NCBI GenBank assembly: GCA_013399695.1
Contig: VXAU01004951.1
Span: 2,002,157-2,066,156 of the forward strand
From: Formicarius rufipectus
Taxonomy: Eukaryota > Chordata > Aves > Passeriformes > Formicariidae
Direction of reading: 5' to 3'
DNA: 64,000 nt
Shown one piece after another: positions 36,801-48,200 of this stretch. A program made the translations under genes and the position numbers. Position 1 is the stretch's first letter, and every line of letters starts with the position of its first letter. The notes beneath the pieces were generated by a model. It did not search any database, was not told the origin of the DNA, and worked only from the letters and a program-made list of their open reading frames with translations.

Positions 36801-38940
36801 TTGTGTTGTCTTTCTTAAAGTAGAAGCTAAGAGTCCTGGAACATTCTTGCTCTACTCATGAGCCATGCCTCACAGCTAGAAAGCCACAATTTGGCAGAGG
36901 CAACCCTCCTGCATGACGCTCAAGTGTTTGGTGTGTGTTGTGGGATACATGGGCATCTCAGTCAGAGGCAATTAGGACTGTCCAAGTGCATTTAGGAAGC
37001 ATGGTATGTCCCCAGTGAGCATCCTCCCCAGTGATATGAATGTCTGCCACTCAGGCACACTGCAGTCTGGAAAGGAGAGGTGGCCAGAGCCACTGCCTGG
37101 TGAAAACTGTGTGTGCATCCAGCCTTTTGCCTCAAATGGGAAAAGAGGATTAAAATGCCTGCCAGCTGTGAGAGGAGCTTATTGCTGCAACCAGCAGCGA
37201 GAACCCCAGAGCTGTGTGTGTCAGACAGCCAGGTTGGAGCACGAATCCCAGATGTAGGATAGAATGTATCGGTATGATTACTGATGATGCCAAGACCCCA
37301 AAAGCCCCTCAGGATGGAGGAGGTGTGAGGGAAGAAGAGGAGCACAGGCACCACAAAAAGAGCTGATGCCATGGCAGATCTTTTCTAAGAAGGGATCCTA
37401 TTTTGCTGAGGATCCTCAGGCAGGGCCAATGGGGAGGAATAGGAGAAGGAGGTGCATTGGCTTGAGAAGAGAATGTAGCCTTAGTGTTTTGCTTTGACTC
37501 ATAGAACCCCTCTTCCTGTTCAAATGGAGCAACCGTTCCCACAACCAGCCTTGCTCCCTTCCAGTGATGCAGAGCAGTCCTCTGTGGAAGGAAAAACACC
37601 CCATATCCTCCCTGCCCCCAGATGTGTCAGGTCCTGAACCATAACCAGTATTTCTGAGATTTGGGACCACTTCAGTAAATGACCTGACTGCCCCAGCTAC
37701 TGAAAGGCTGTGCCTCATGAGAGGGCATGGCAAGAGCCCAGCAGCATAGTTCATCACAGACTAGACAGGCTCATTTTCCAAAGAGTGAAGGAGGGACAGA
37801 GTAAAGACAGTCCTGCTTCTCCACCACTTCTTTGCATGAAAATGTGAACAGGGTTCACTAAAGACCATAATGGTGTTTTTGAGCATTGATGCCTTTTTTC
37901 TCACATAGGTGTTCTTCCTCTTTTGTCTCCTGAAACTGCTCCACCTGGATGAGCCCTTTGGGCTCCCTGTCCATGGTGTAGTGTGAAGCTTGTGGGTAGA
38001 CACCACGAGGTGAGGTATAGCAGTATGATCCCCTGACCCTCTCCACAGCCCTTCCTCTGTCAGGCATTCCTGAGGAAGTCACCCTCTTCATTTTTAGAAG
38101 CCCCATCTCCTCTCCTCCCAAGCAGCACCAATTGCCCAATACTGGATGCAGAAGAAATCTAACTGTGGCAGGATCCATCCCTTCACTGACACGCTGCAAA
38201 ACATGTGTTCTAACATGACCAAATTATAATGAAAGGAAAACAGGATCAAAACAGTAATTTTAGAGACAAGTCTGGCAGGATGCTGGCTTTATTCGATCAG
38301 CCTGCTTTATGGGATGCAGTGCCTGAAGTCCCAGTTCTGCCTAATTAGAGAGATCCTCTACACCAGATTATGCCTGAGGTGAAGCAGAAGGAGGACTTGG
38401 ACCTGAAAGTCCCAGCTTAATACCTAAGCAGCAGATGAGAAAGACATTTGTTTTGCTACCACCTGCCCTTGAAGTACTATTGTTTAGCTGTATAAAATCC
38501 ATTGCAGATGTGATTTGCATGACAAACATTCCCTGCGGCCACATCTTTGTGTGCTGTGCAGGTTTGTGCCTTCTCTTTCCAGACTGCCAGAAGAGGGAAC
38601 AGGAAAGGTAAAGGTTGAGCAGGAGGGATCAATATCAACAGGATCTGAATCCCTTGAGAATCTTGTCTTACATGAGCTGTGGTAGCTTCTTCAAGGAATC
38701 TGTACTGCTTCTGCAAGCTGCTATGCATACATGGTCCTGAAGCAGATTGAGCTCCCTTTTGGTCACCACTGTGAAAACAGGTGAGTTTTGTAAAAAATTA
38801 AGAGCTACTGAAGCCAAATAGGCATATTCTTCTTAGATGATTACGGGTATGAATTTAAATTTCATCTGAAGTTTGCAGATTGTGCCAGCCAAGAAAGTTC
38901 CGTTTACTTTACATCCAGCAGGCAAGGTTATTTTCATGGC
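33890..38940. other. Intergenic, no gene recognised
   Basis: No coding exon or named repeat seen apart from the poly(A)-bearing tandem repeat at 34922. Overlapping reading frames around 34250-34730 and 36380-37760 are composition shadows with no domain or splice structure. Confidence 0.55.
34922..34985. repeat. Tandem repeat of a poly(A)-containing unit, about 2.3 copies
   Basis: Unit 'gtaat(t)' + A run + 'tcagtc(c/a)aa' occurs at 34922-34947 and 34948-34977, followed by a partial third copy 'gtaatataag'. The copies differ by one substitution and in A-run length. Probably slippage at a poly(A) tract. Confidence 0.85.
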
Positions 38941-38942
38941 AG

Positions 38943-39072
38943 CACAGGATAACTCAGATTGGGAAGGGTCCCCTGGAGGTGTCTAGTCCAGCATCCTCTT
39001 CCAAACAGGGTCAGGTATGAGGTCAAGTTAGGGCTTTATGCAGTCAGGTACTGAAACCCCCTCTGGATACAG
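38943..39072 (-). mobile_element. CR1 LINE fragment, antisense
   Basis: 'actcagattgggaagggtcc', then 'ctggaggtgtctagtcca', 'caaacagggtcaggtatgag' and 'actgaaaccccctctggata' is the reverse complement of a CR1 3' end. Short and truncated. Confidence 0.8.
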
Positions 39073-39074
39073 TG

Positions 39075-40300
39075 TATTTTAACAATAGTCCCTGTCAGGA
39101 GGGCATCCTTTCTTGCAAAATGAGTGATGTAAGATCTATTCAACCTGAGTGGCACATTTTAGACACTGCACATCAAATAATGGCTGTAGTGACATCAACT
39201 GTGGTGAAAGCACAGTGCATACCATTTGCAAACAATCCTCTAAGCCACAGAAATGCAGGGGACTAGCAACCCAGCCAGAGATGGCAGGGTGAGGAGCGAG
39301 GAGCTTGGGAAGCAGCAGTAGTCAGGAAGGACAAATAGGCTAAATGAACCTCCCAGAGGCTTAGGAACTGGAAAGGATGCTGAGACTGCGGATAGAAACC
39401 AAAGGAAGAAACACAAGCACAGATTGGAGAGAGACATAAGGGAACAGGAGAGCACAAACATTCACTAGACAAGCTCAGTACAGAAGGAACAATGGGACTG
39501 ATGAGCAAAGAGCATCAGGAAGATTAAGAAAGAACACTGACATTTATCCAAGTCATTTGAAATCTTTACCAAAGAATATGTGGATATATAGGACTGAAAA
39601 GAAGAATTAAGGGAGTTGGTGTTGGAGGTTAGGGAAAAGAAAAAGGCTGCAGGAGACCCAGAGGGAATGGATCAGGTTTGGGAACTATGGCCTCTCTTAA
39701 CTTTCTGCACACAGGGCAGAAAGCCTGTGATGAAGCTGGAGAACCAGGAGTTTGAACAGTGGAACCTGCTGGCACATTCTCTCATTTTTGAGCTTCCCAC
39801 AACTTGCTCCTAACCTGTTTCTCTGCCATGCTCCAGTGATACCATGTTGTCACAGTCAAGGCCTGCAACTTGTCTGGTGTCTAACTGGGGCAAATATATA
39901 CCACACACTTGATTTTGGGGTAGGAAGAAGGAGAACAGTTTAAGAGAGACATTGCACTACACATTTTATTAAAGAAGTTGTACTGTTTTTAAAAAAATCC
40001 CTGCAAATATCACAACAATATTGTTTACGCAATTTTAATCCAGCCCTACATCTATGTGTCATACAACCTATTCTAAATTAAATGATCACATGGATTATTA
40101 TCTTGCTCCACAAGAACCTCTGTTGCAGAGCAAGGTCATTAAGTCCTTACTTCAAAGAGCTTCCAGTCTCATGAAAACCAGACAAGTGGACATGAAGGGG
40201 ACCACCCCAGGAAGAAAGTGGGGAGGGAGCACTGATGGGAATGAGCTTCAATAGACCAGCAACATTTACAACTGGATTATTTTTGGGGAATTATGTTTGG
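39075..40300. other. Intergenic, no gene recognised
   Basis: Nothing coding or repetitive recognised. A purine-rich stretch (39250-39670) explains the pyrimidine-rich opposite-strand frames. Confidence 0.5.
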
Positions 40301-40600
40301 ACAAGAGAAGGTTTCAGGAACACCTTAAAGAAACCTTTCTGTGCCAGAAGGGGCCTATAAGGAAAACAAAGACTTTTTACAAGGACACAAAAGACAGGAC
40401 AAAGGGGAATGGCTTTAAACTGAAAGAGGGTAGGTTTAGTTTAGATATTAGAAATAAATTCTTTACAGTGAGGGTGGTGAGTCACTGGAACAGGATGTCC
40501 ACAAAAGCTGTGGAGGTCCCATCCCTGGAAGTGTCGAAGGACAGGTTGGAACTAGATGATTTTTAAGGTCCCTTCCAACCAAAACCAATCTATGATCCTG
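40301..40600 (+). mobile_element. CR1 LINE, 5'-truncated 3' end, sense orientation
   Basis: 'ggggaatggctttaaactga', then 'gggtaggtttagtttagata', 'ttctttacagtgagggtggt', 'ccatccctggaagtgtc' and 'tcccttccaacc' lead to a terminal 'tatgatcctgtgag'. This is the standard CR1 3' structure on the + strand. The small open frame across it (40297-40566) is derived from the element and is not a host gene. Confidence 0.9.
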
Positions 40601-40604
40601 TGAG

Positions 40605-42335
40605 TCTGAGATTTATTTTTTTTCTGAAGTCAGAGTAAGAATAAATGAGATAAAAATAATTAAAGCAAAAGACAAGTTTATCAAGAGAGGGAACTCACAC
40701 ACAAGGCAAGGCAAAAAGGAAGGTTTCGGCACAACGGTGTTTTTGTATTTAAAGCGGTAAATTCCCTCTGCTGCATACCCCTTATCTTCGAGGAGGGCAA
40801 AGCAATGTCTCTTTATCACTGTATGGTTAGCTGTTACATCAAAACAATGACAGCAGTAAAACCTATTGCTTTAGTGCATTGTGGTCCCACCATCCTAGAG
40901 CCAGTGTGAGCACCTTGCTGGCCACAATCCTTTGGGAACTGCCCACAAACAAACTGCATCTAAAAACTGTTAAAGTGAAGTTTAAATCGTAGCCATTTAA
41001 ACTTTGCTAGCCCCACTAGGAAAGGTTGTGCTCACCAGCCATTCACACCCACCCTGTCAGTCTGCACAGCCCTCACTAGTCAGAACAAGCATCACAATGT
41101 GTGCCTTCCCCTCTGGTTTTAACCACACAAGTGTGGGTGTGTTGGACTGTTTTCAAGCTCACAGCTAAAAATCCTCCTCTGGGCATCGGCAGGAGGGCTT
41201 TCCCCCTTCCTTCACCGCTCCAGGCACAGTTAGAAAAGCCTTTCCCCAAAGATGAGCAGCATGGTAGGGATGACAGCAGTTCAACTGTACTCATATAAGC
41301 ACGGTAAATGTAGTCCATCTCACATCATTTTGGAGCTCCCAAGGGAAAAAAAAGGGGCTGTAGAGCCCTTCATGGGTCATTTGGAGTAATAGCCTGGCAG
41401 CTATATCCTCCAGAGAATGTGAATGTGTCATCCGTAGGGACTAGGCAGTGAATCATCACACTCCTCCAGTACCATCCAATGACCTGCCTTGGGGCAGTCA
41501 CAGCCTTGGTTAAAGGCACTGGTGCTGATTAGTCCCCACCAAATTCTGTATGGGCACTTCACCATCACCAGCCAGGCTAAAGATGGCACTGTCACACCTC
41601 TCACACCTGATGGGTTATGTGTTCCCTACAGCAGTTCTCCATCCTATCATCCTTACCCACAAAGAGACTAGCTTGGGTAGCTGCAGTCAGGAGAGACAAT
41701 CCAGGCAGACAGAGTCTCAAGGCATGCTTCTTAACGTAAGTAAATTCTTAAGAGTAAGTAGACAAAATCTGCTCTGCTCAGTACCTTCTCTTTAGCTTGC
41801 CCACCTACAAGTTAGCCTGTAGCCTCCCTAACCAGCCCGTACATGAAGGGGAAGAGCACTTTTCCTCCTCCCTCCTGAGGCCGCAGCTCCTGCACACACA
41901 GCCCTGCAACTGAGCATCCTGTACCCTCATGACAACCCACTACATGCCCCAATTCTGTGCCAGAGTATGTGGTGGGCACAATCCAACCCCAGGAGAGAAA
42001 AGGCCCACTGAGATGACTTGTCACCCCACAGAGCCCTTTTGTTGAGGAGAATGTGCCTCAGAGGCTTGATCTCAGACCTCAGGGGAAGCCACATCTCTGA
42101 GACGGGCTGTAGTCGTGCTCTGGCCATGGTAGATGTGGCGTGCTGTGCATACAGGCAGTGGTCCCTGCAGAAAGATACTTCCCGACATCACTCTCCTTTC
42201 CAGCTTCCTCCAGGATTACCTGCACTCTTTCATGTCAGGTTTAAGGCAGTTTATTTCAAGATTTTTGCTTTTTCCCTAATCTCTTTCTTAAAATCACCTC
42301 CGCTTTGATCATCTTTTGCAACTGCTTTTTTAAGT
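40605..42335. other. Intergenic / upstream flank of the CpG island
   Basis: No coding exon recognised. GC content rises toward 42330. This is the immediate upstream flank of the proposed promoter region; no clear TATA box is visible. Confidence 0.5.
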
Positions 42336-42339
42336 GACA

Positions 42340-43250
42340 ACTTTCGAACCGCTGGGCGAGCAGCCCCGGCCGAGCCATCTCCCCCCGCCCCGCCGCAGCA
42401 CCGGCGCCCCGGCTTCCCAGCTCCCGCTTCTCCTGCAGTCCCTCAGCAAAGCATGCCGTTGCTGCGGACCCTGGCTCCAAAATTCGCCCAGATCCCTTTG
42501 GCCACGTCGCTCTGGCAGAAGGGCAACCTCTCGGGCACCTGAGGAGGGGACAGGCAGCGCAGCCCGACCCCGCCGACCCCTCCCCGGGCACCGCGGGGTC
42601 TCGGGGCAGGGGGCGGGCGGGGAGGAGGTGGCCAGCCCGGTCCCGCCCCGTGGCTCCGCATCGGGAAGGCGGCAGGAGGGAACGGGTCGGGCCGGGAGTC
42701 AACGGGACCGGGACCGAGCCCTGGTCGGCGGCGGCGCCACGGCCCGACGTGCCGCGGGTAAGTGCTGATTGCTGCCCCCGCTCCCTTCCCGCCCGGTGCC
42801 GGCGGTGTCCCCTTTCCTGCCGCCCCCCGGCCTCCATCTGCCCCCTAGCCCTAGCTTTTGCCCAGGGTCCCTCGCTCCTACACGGCAGCCCCAAGCCGGG
42901 GGCACGACGGGGAGCGGCGGCGACGGGCGCGGAGCAGCAGCCGCAGCGGGAGACGGACACAGACGCGGCCAAGTCTGGACCCTGCGCTCGGACACAGGAC
43001 CCTTCCCTGCACCCTGTATCCCGCGCCATCCGGGCCGGGACTTGCACCCGGACCCCTCCGAGGCAGAGACCCACGGGAGGAGCATCCCCTTTCCTCCCTT
43101 TCCCCTCCGTCTGCGCCCCTTGTCCCCGCGTACCCAGGGCTGTGTGTGTCTTTCCACCCCTTTATGCGGGTATCCAGGTACGCTGGTACTTGCCTGGTTT
43201 GGCAGCACCCTGGCCCGGTGCGAGGAGGGCAGGGCTGTAGGGGTGGGGGG
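42340..43250 (+). promoter_or_regulatory. DRD3: CpG island, candidate promoter of DRD3
   Basis: A block of about 900 bp is dense in CpG and clearly richer in G+C than the rest of the window. GC-box (Sp1-type) motifs are visible: GGGGCGGGCGGGG around 42610-42622 and CCCGCCCC at 42642-42649. It lies 2-3 kb upstream of the DRD3 coding start in the right orientation and has no competing gene nearby, so a promoter role for DRD3 is the simplest reading. It could instead drive an unannotated minus-strand or noncoding transcript. Long frames on both strands across it are expected from stop-poor GC-rich sequence. Confidence 0.6.
42650..42757 (+). other. DRD3: Candidate 5' noncoding exon of DRD3 with splice donor
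   Basis: At 42757/42758 the sequence 'ccgcgg|gtaagt' is a near-consensus splice donor inside the CpG island. The first coding exon of DRD3 has an acceptor at 45005, ten bases upstream of its ATG, so a 5' UTR exon must exist upstream. Joining this donor to that acceptor would give an intron of 2248 bp. The 5' boundary of the exon is arbitrary here because no transcription start can be read. Confidence 0.4.
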
Positions 43251-44930
43251 ACATTTCAGGGCTGGGCAGGGCTGAGGAGGTTGTAAGGGAAGAATGACCT
43301 CCCAGTGAGAGTCAAAAGTAGTTATCAAGGATGAAGATAGGACAGAAAACCCACAGACGAACTGTGTAACGTGGTGCCTTAAGTTTTATGCTTATATTAT
43401 GCATAATGCCTTGTTTATTCCCTGTTGTGGCTTTGCTTATCAGCTAGTCAGCTGCTTAATGTAGTTTACTTTCCAGCACAACAGAACCACCTTTCCTGGC
43501 CCCTGACAATACAGAATTCCCAAAGCAGGAGCTGTGTCAGTGCCAGGGACACAGCAAAATGAATCCTGTCTTGGGGTGGCTGCAGCTCAAATGTTTCATG
43601 AACAAACAGTCCTGGACTCAGCAGCAGCACTCAAGCTACAAGAGATCCTTGTGATCCAGTGGAAGGCTTAACTTCTTTGTCAGGAGCAGGCAGAAGAAAG
43701 ACAGGGAAGGAGAGACGAGCACAAGCACTTTCAAACAAAACACATGCCATAAGAGTTTGTTTCACCTGTCCTGAGGGATTTGTGTTCACAGGACAGAGGG
43801 AAGTTCAGTTTCCTTCTCATTCAACCCTTGTCCTCTCTCAGCTACAAAGCAGCAGGGGAGAGGGGCTGGAACAATTTCTACTTCTTGCACAGGCAGTCTT
43901 CCATAAGTGTAGCTGTGCAGCAGCTGTGCATCGCAGATGCTGCTGTTCAAGGGTGAGGTGAAACAGAGTAACATTTATACCACTAGTATTGCAGTGTTTT
44001 GCACTTGCCTTTCATACCTGTCACATTGGTGATGAGTTCAGCAAGGGAAGCAGTAGAAAAGAAAAAAAAAAACAAACCCAGCTACAAGCAATTAAATGTC
44101 ACAGAACAACCTTGGGACAGCAGCTTCATATTTCTAGAAAAATTCATTCTCCTAAATAAAGAAAGGGTGGGTTCCCGAGCACAGCCTTGAATCTGTTGTA
44201 AGAAAAAGAAATGCAGAGAACCCTGCAAGCATCCTTCCATTATTTCATCCCAAACTTCAGGCTGGTTTGATTTTCAGCACAGCAAGCACATCTTCTGGCC
44301 AGGCATGGCAAACACAGAGCACAGTATGTATGAGATGGGGGCAGCACTGACAATCAAGCTTTGACAAGGCAGGGGCTGGGACAGAAACATGCTGCAGGAA
44401 AAGAAATTCTGGAGATGGTGCTGCTGGACAGCCAGGGATGAAGAGGCTACATGAGCATTGCAGGTGTGTCATCTCTGCCAGGATGCGGAGCACTCAAGTG
44501 TATGAAGTTATTGAAGACATTTTTTTGATGAGGAAAAGGGATAGGATACTTCCCAGAAGAAAAGATACAAAGTCCAAGTTTCTGGCTAAGCCCTAGTTTG
44601 GGTAACTGCATTAGGTCTTCCTCAGCATTTCAAACTGTTGTCTTTCAGACTGCACTCTTGCCCAGCTGACTTGTACTGTGGTGTGACTTCGGTGCATCTT
44701 AAAATCGTTGCGACTTTCCATACAGCTGGATTGCTTGGTAAGGAGCACCTTTTGGGTGCACTCAGGAGGTGAAATGTTGTACTCTTCTCTTGTCTTAGAT
44801 TCAGTGAAAAGCAGAACAGGCCAAGCAAGTCTTTAAGCAAAGTTCTGCCTATATATGAGCAGGAAAAAGACCACTATGGTTGGCTTGAAGCAGCATTCAC
44901 AAAGGAAGTGTGAAAGTCATACACCACCCA
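43251..44930 (+). other. Putative 5' UTR intron of DRD3, otherwise empty
   Basis: No coding exon or named repeat recognised. If the CpG-island exon is used this is its downstream intron. An A-rich stretch lies at 44060-44085. Confidence 0.4.
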
Positions 44931-44933
44931 CAA

Positions 44934-44968
44934 CTCTACAATAACTATTCTCCACAGTTATTGTAGAG
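44934..44968 (+). other. DRD3: Perfect 13-bp hairpin just upstream of the first coding exon
   Basis: 'ctctacaataact' (44934-44946) is the exact reverse complement of 'agttattgtagag' (44956-44968), with a 9-base loop. The hairpin ends 37 bases before the acceptor AG (45004-45005), so it would fold in or next to the branch-point region of the 5' intron. It could influence acceptor choice, but may be chance. Confidence 0.75.
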
Positions 44969-45005
44969 CTCTGACTTTCAGTCATCTCTTTCCTTCTCTT
45001 TGCAG

Positions 45006-45294
45006 CAGCATCCCCATGGCCCTCCTCACAAGAGCCAGTCATCCTAACACCACTGACACCATTCCCTGTGGGGCAAACAACACTACGGAGCCTGACCCGC
45101 CACACTCACATGCCTACTATGCCCTCTGCTACTGCATCTTGATTGTGGCCATCATCTTTGGCAATGTGCTGGTCTGCTTAGCTGTGCTGAGGGAACGCAC
45201 CTTGCAAACCACAACAAACTACCTCGTGGTAAGCCTGGCAGTGGCAGATTTGCTGGTGGCTACTTTGGTGATGCCATGGATGGTTTACCTAGAG
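45006..45294 (+). CDS. DRD3: DRD3 coding exon 1 (10 bases of 5' UTR, then N-terminus, TM1, TM2)
   Basis: The acceptor 'ttccttctctttgcag' ends at 45005. Ten bases later, ATG at 45016 in 'ccccatggcc' has G at +4 and C-rich upstream context, an acceptable Kozak site, and no earlier in-frame ATG lies in the exon. The exon codes for residues 1-93, ending ..VYLE, with donor 'gag|gtgagt' at 45294/45295, phase 0. The extracellular N-terminus has three sequons. 'FGNVLVC' marks TM1 and 'SLAVADLLVATLVMPW' marks TM2. Confidence 0.95.
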
Positions 45295-48200
45295 GTGAGT
45301 ATCTTAGAATTAGATTATCAGAATTTAAACACATCACTGTGTGCGTGCTCATGTTCCTAATGCAGTCACCAGCAAAATTCAGCCTAACCTGTGCTGGAGG
45401 TGGCCTGCAGGATGTGTGCAGCCTGGGTGTGTTACATCAAATTACTAAAAAGAAAGGAATAAGTATGTGTGTATGCATGTGTGGGAAGTCATCCCAGCAA
45501 GACAGAATTAGACTCTGCAGTTTGATTTCAGCTAAAAGATATTATTAAAAGTAGAATTTTATTTCAGACTGGAATAGTCTATCAGCTCAAGGGCATTCCA
45601 CTCTTTGATGAAATCACATTTTGCTTTGTGTTAGAAAAGACTTGGCGCTCACTCTTGCTGTGGACAGGGTAGGACAGAGGCACATCTGCAGAGCAGCTCT
45701 GCAGTGCCGTGGTCACCATTTGTGAGCACAGCAGTAGGTCTGTTCCCTTGTTGTGTTTGCAGACCCATTCAAGACTAATTTCCATCTGTGGAGCTTGGAT
45801 AATTAAAGTAGCTGATTTAAGAGTCATCCAAACAACAGAGAAAGAACTGATACACCTCCCAAAGTACCCCTCCTGGCACTGCACAGTGCCTCCTAGAGAA
45901 CCAGGCTGTAGGACTCCAGCAAGACTAAGACTTAAAAAGCTGTCCAAAAAGCCCCAGAGTTGTTTCAATATTGCTGCTGTTTATGGATCAGTGATGCTAC
46001 CAATGAAGCAGAAATGGCATCATGCTTCAATGCACTATGAACCCGGAAAGTGCCAAAAAATCATTGAGTCCCCAAAACTGTGTACAATACCTATTCATCT
46101 ACTGAACGTTTGCCAAATGTCTGAGAATGGGACATTATTTATGGAAAAGCTAAAGGTGGATGAATGCCTCTTGTGAACTATGTGCTTTACACTCCATTTT
46201 TAGAGTAATCTCTGGCCATGAAATACATTATTTTATCAATCATGCAGACCAGAACTTTCTGAGAAGTCTTTTTGAAAAGCTGTGACAAAGCAGCAATGGA
46301 AACATTTTATAGTCTCAAAATCCTTCTCTTCACCTAATGAAGTTTTTAGCACAAAAATGCTGTTCAGCAATGTGTCTACCAATCTTCTGGGGTCAACGGG
46401 TAGGTCTAACACACCAGTACTGCTGCTTTGGTTCTTTACTGATCTCTGATGCTATGGCTGCCATGACTGCTGAAGCTCACCAAGGTTTCTAAGACAGTAG
46501 CATTAGGGTATCCTGCCCACTGAAGAGTGATGGCATTAGACACCATCGTGTCTTGCAGTCATTGTATAAATGGAGGAGAACATGTAGTAGCTCAGCTGAG
46601 AACATCCTTCTCAACTCTTCTCGCAACATCCAGTTCTACCTCCAAAGGAGAGGAGAGCTTCAGAAGATGGTTGTCACAGAGGTCCAGCCTGTTCAGAGCC
46701 TGAGAGTAACAGTGTCTCCCCTGATCTGTGTATCTCACACCAGAGAAGAGAGACCTACAACTGCTCTTTGAGCTCAAGAAACTCTCCAGGACTACTGTCA
46801 AAGAGAGGACAGATAGCTGAGCTACTGCAGTTCAGCTGTTCACTACTTGTCCTGATCACATGCATTTCTCCCACTGTGCAAAGCCAGGAGCAGCCATTTC
46901 ACAGCTGCAGGAGCTAACTGCACCCCCAAGAAGCAGCTCTCTCAAAACCCTTCAGTGAGCATCCTTAAATGCACCTTAGATGCTACTTACATACCTGTCA
47001 TCACCTGATCCAACTTGGTTTCCTACTTTTCAATCTGTGTGCTCCTCATTGTGGCATCATCATTCATATCTAAATTGTAGAGATTCTTTTGTTTATTTTA
47101 AGATTTTAGGAGCATGAGGGATATAAGGGTTTTTTTTAAATCATTGTGCATTCATAAACTGAAATGTTTCCTATATAGTTGGAAAGTTAAAAATAATAAC
47201 ACCACAATGTTGTAGATAAAGCAGACTGGTCATCAAGAAGGATGAGGTGAGAACCTGAGCTGAATAGTCTATAAGGAGCTTTAGCATTGTCTTTGACAGA
47301 GCCAGGATTTCATCCTGGACACTGCTCCCACTTCTGCTGCACAGCTATTGAGTGGTAATGAGAGATTGTATCAGCTCATCTCTCTGTGGTTTGCTCTCAT
47401 CTGCTGCAAAAAAATAATATTTGACCATCCACCTCACCCAGACAGATGTGAGGATTCATTCAATTAATTCCTGGGATGTCCTTTGAGATTCCTGGACAAA
47501 AGGCACCAGAGGGATAAAGAACAGGTACCCTGCCAGCACATGAAAACCAGCAATGCACACTAGCAAGTTCTAGCTGCTGTAGCAAAGATGAGAAGAACAG
47601 AGCAATAAAAGGAAGAGCAGAAACAGAATTTCAAAAAAAATTATGAAAAAGGCCTATAATACAAAGGCTCTTCTTCATCGTTAAATTCTGGGTTCACATA
47701 CCCCATAGGTAAATACCAGCTACTTTACTGGCCTAAGCAGAGCTACTACCCATTTTAGAAGTTGTGGTTGGTGGAAATGAGGATGGGTTTCAAGACCAAA
47801 TGTTTTGATCTGTTGAGCATCCTCTTAACACAAGCTACAGTCTAGTATGCAGATGATGTGACTGAGTGCATCTTCCTGAGAAGACTCACTTCAGAGCCAT
47901 TCCCACCTACACCTTCAGTTTTAATGGTTCTTGTTAATGGTTCTTCTCAATTCTTTGGTTTAGCATTTTACTGTTCTCAGGACCTTGGAAGCTCCCCCAG
48001 TTAAGTACTTGCACATCTACTGGTCTAGAAGCAGCTGGTTTTCATACAAACACCTGCCACTGACTCTTGGTGAAATATGCTTCAGACTCCACAAATCACA
48101 CAGAAACTGCATTGTTTTGTGCCTGAGGCTGCAGAAACATCCCTTACCTAGGTCCCACTGCAAAGGCTTCTGGAGTTTATTTTTTATGGGTTTTGTTTTG

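Noticed and set aside
37858..38199. Minus-strand frame containing GSYCYTSPRGVYP, resembling an Ig F-strand
   Set aside because: No preceding B-strand Cys and C-strand Trp at the right distance, and no exon structure around it.
40297..40566. 89-codon plus-strand frame
   Set aside because: It lies entirely within a CR1 3' fragment and is a chance frame in a transposon, not a host gene.
42256..43074. 272-codon minus-strand frame across the CpG island
   Set aside because: Stop-poor GC-rich composition makes long frames on several frames and both strands here. The protein is Arg/Gly/Ala/Pro-rich with no domain.
42699..43328. 209-codon minus-strand and 196-codon plus-strand frames in the same island
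   Set aside because: They overlap each other and the 272-codon frame. All are compositional artefacts with no recognisable family.
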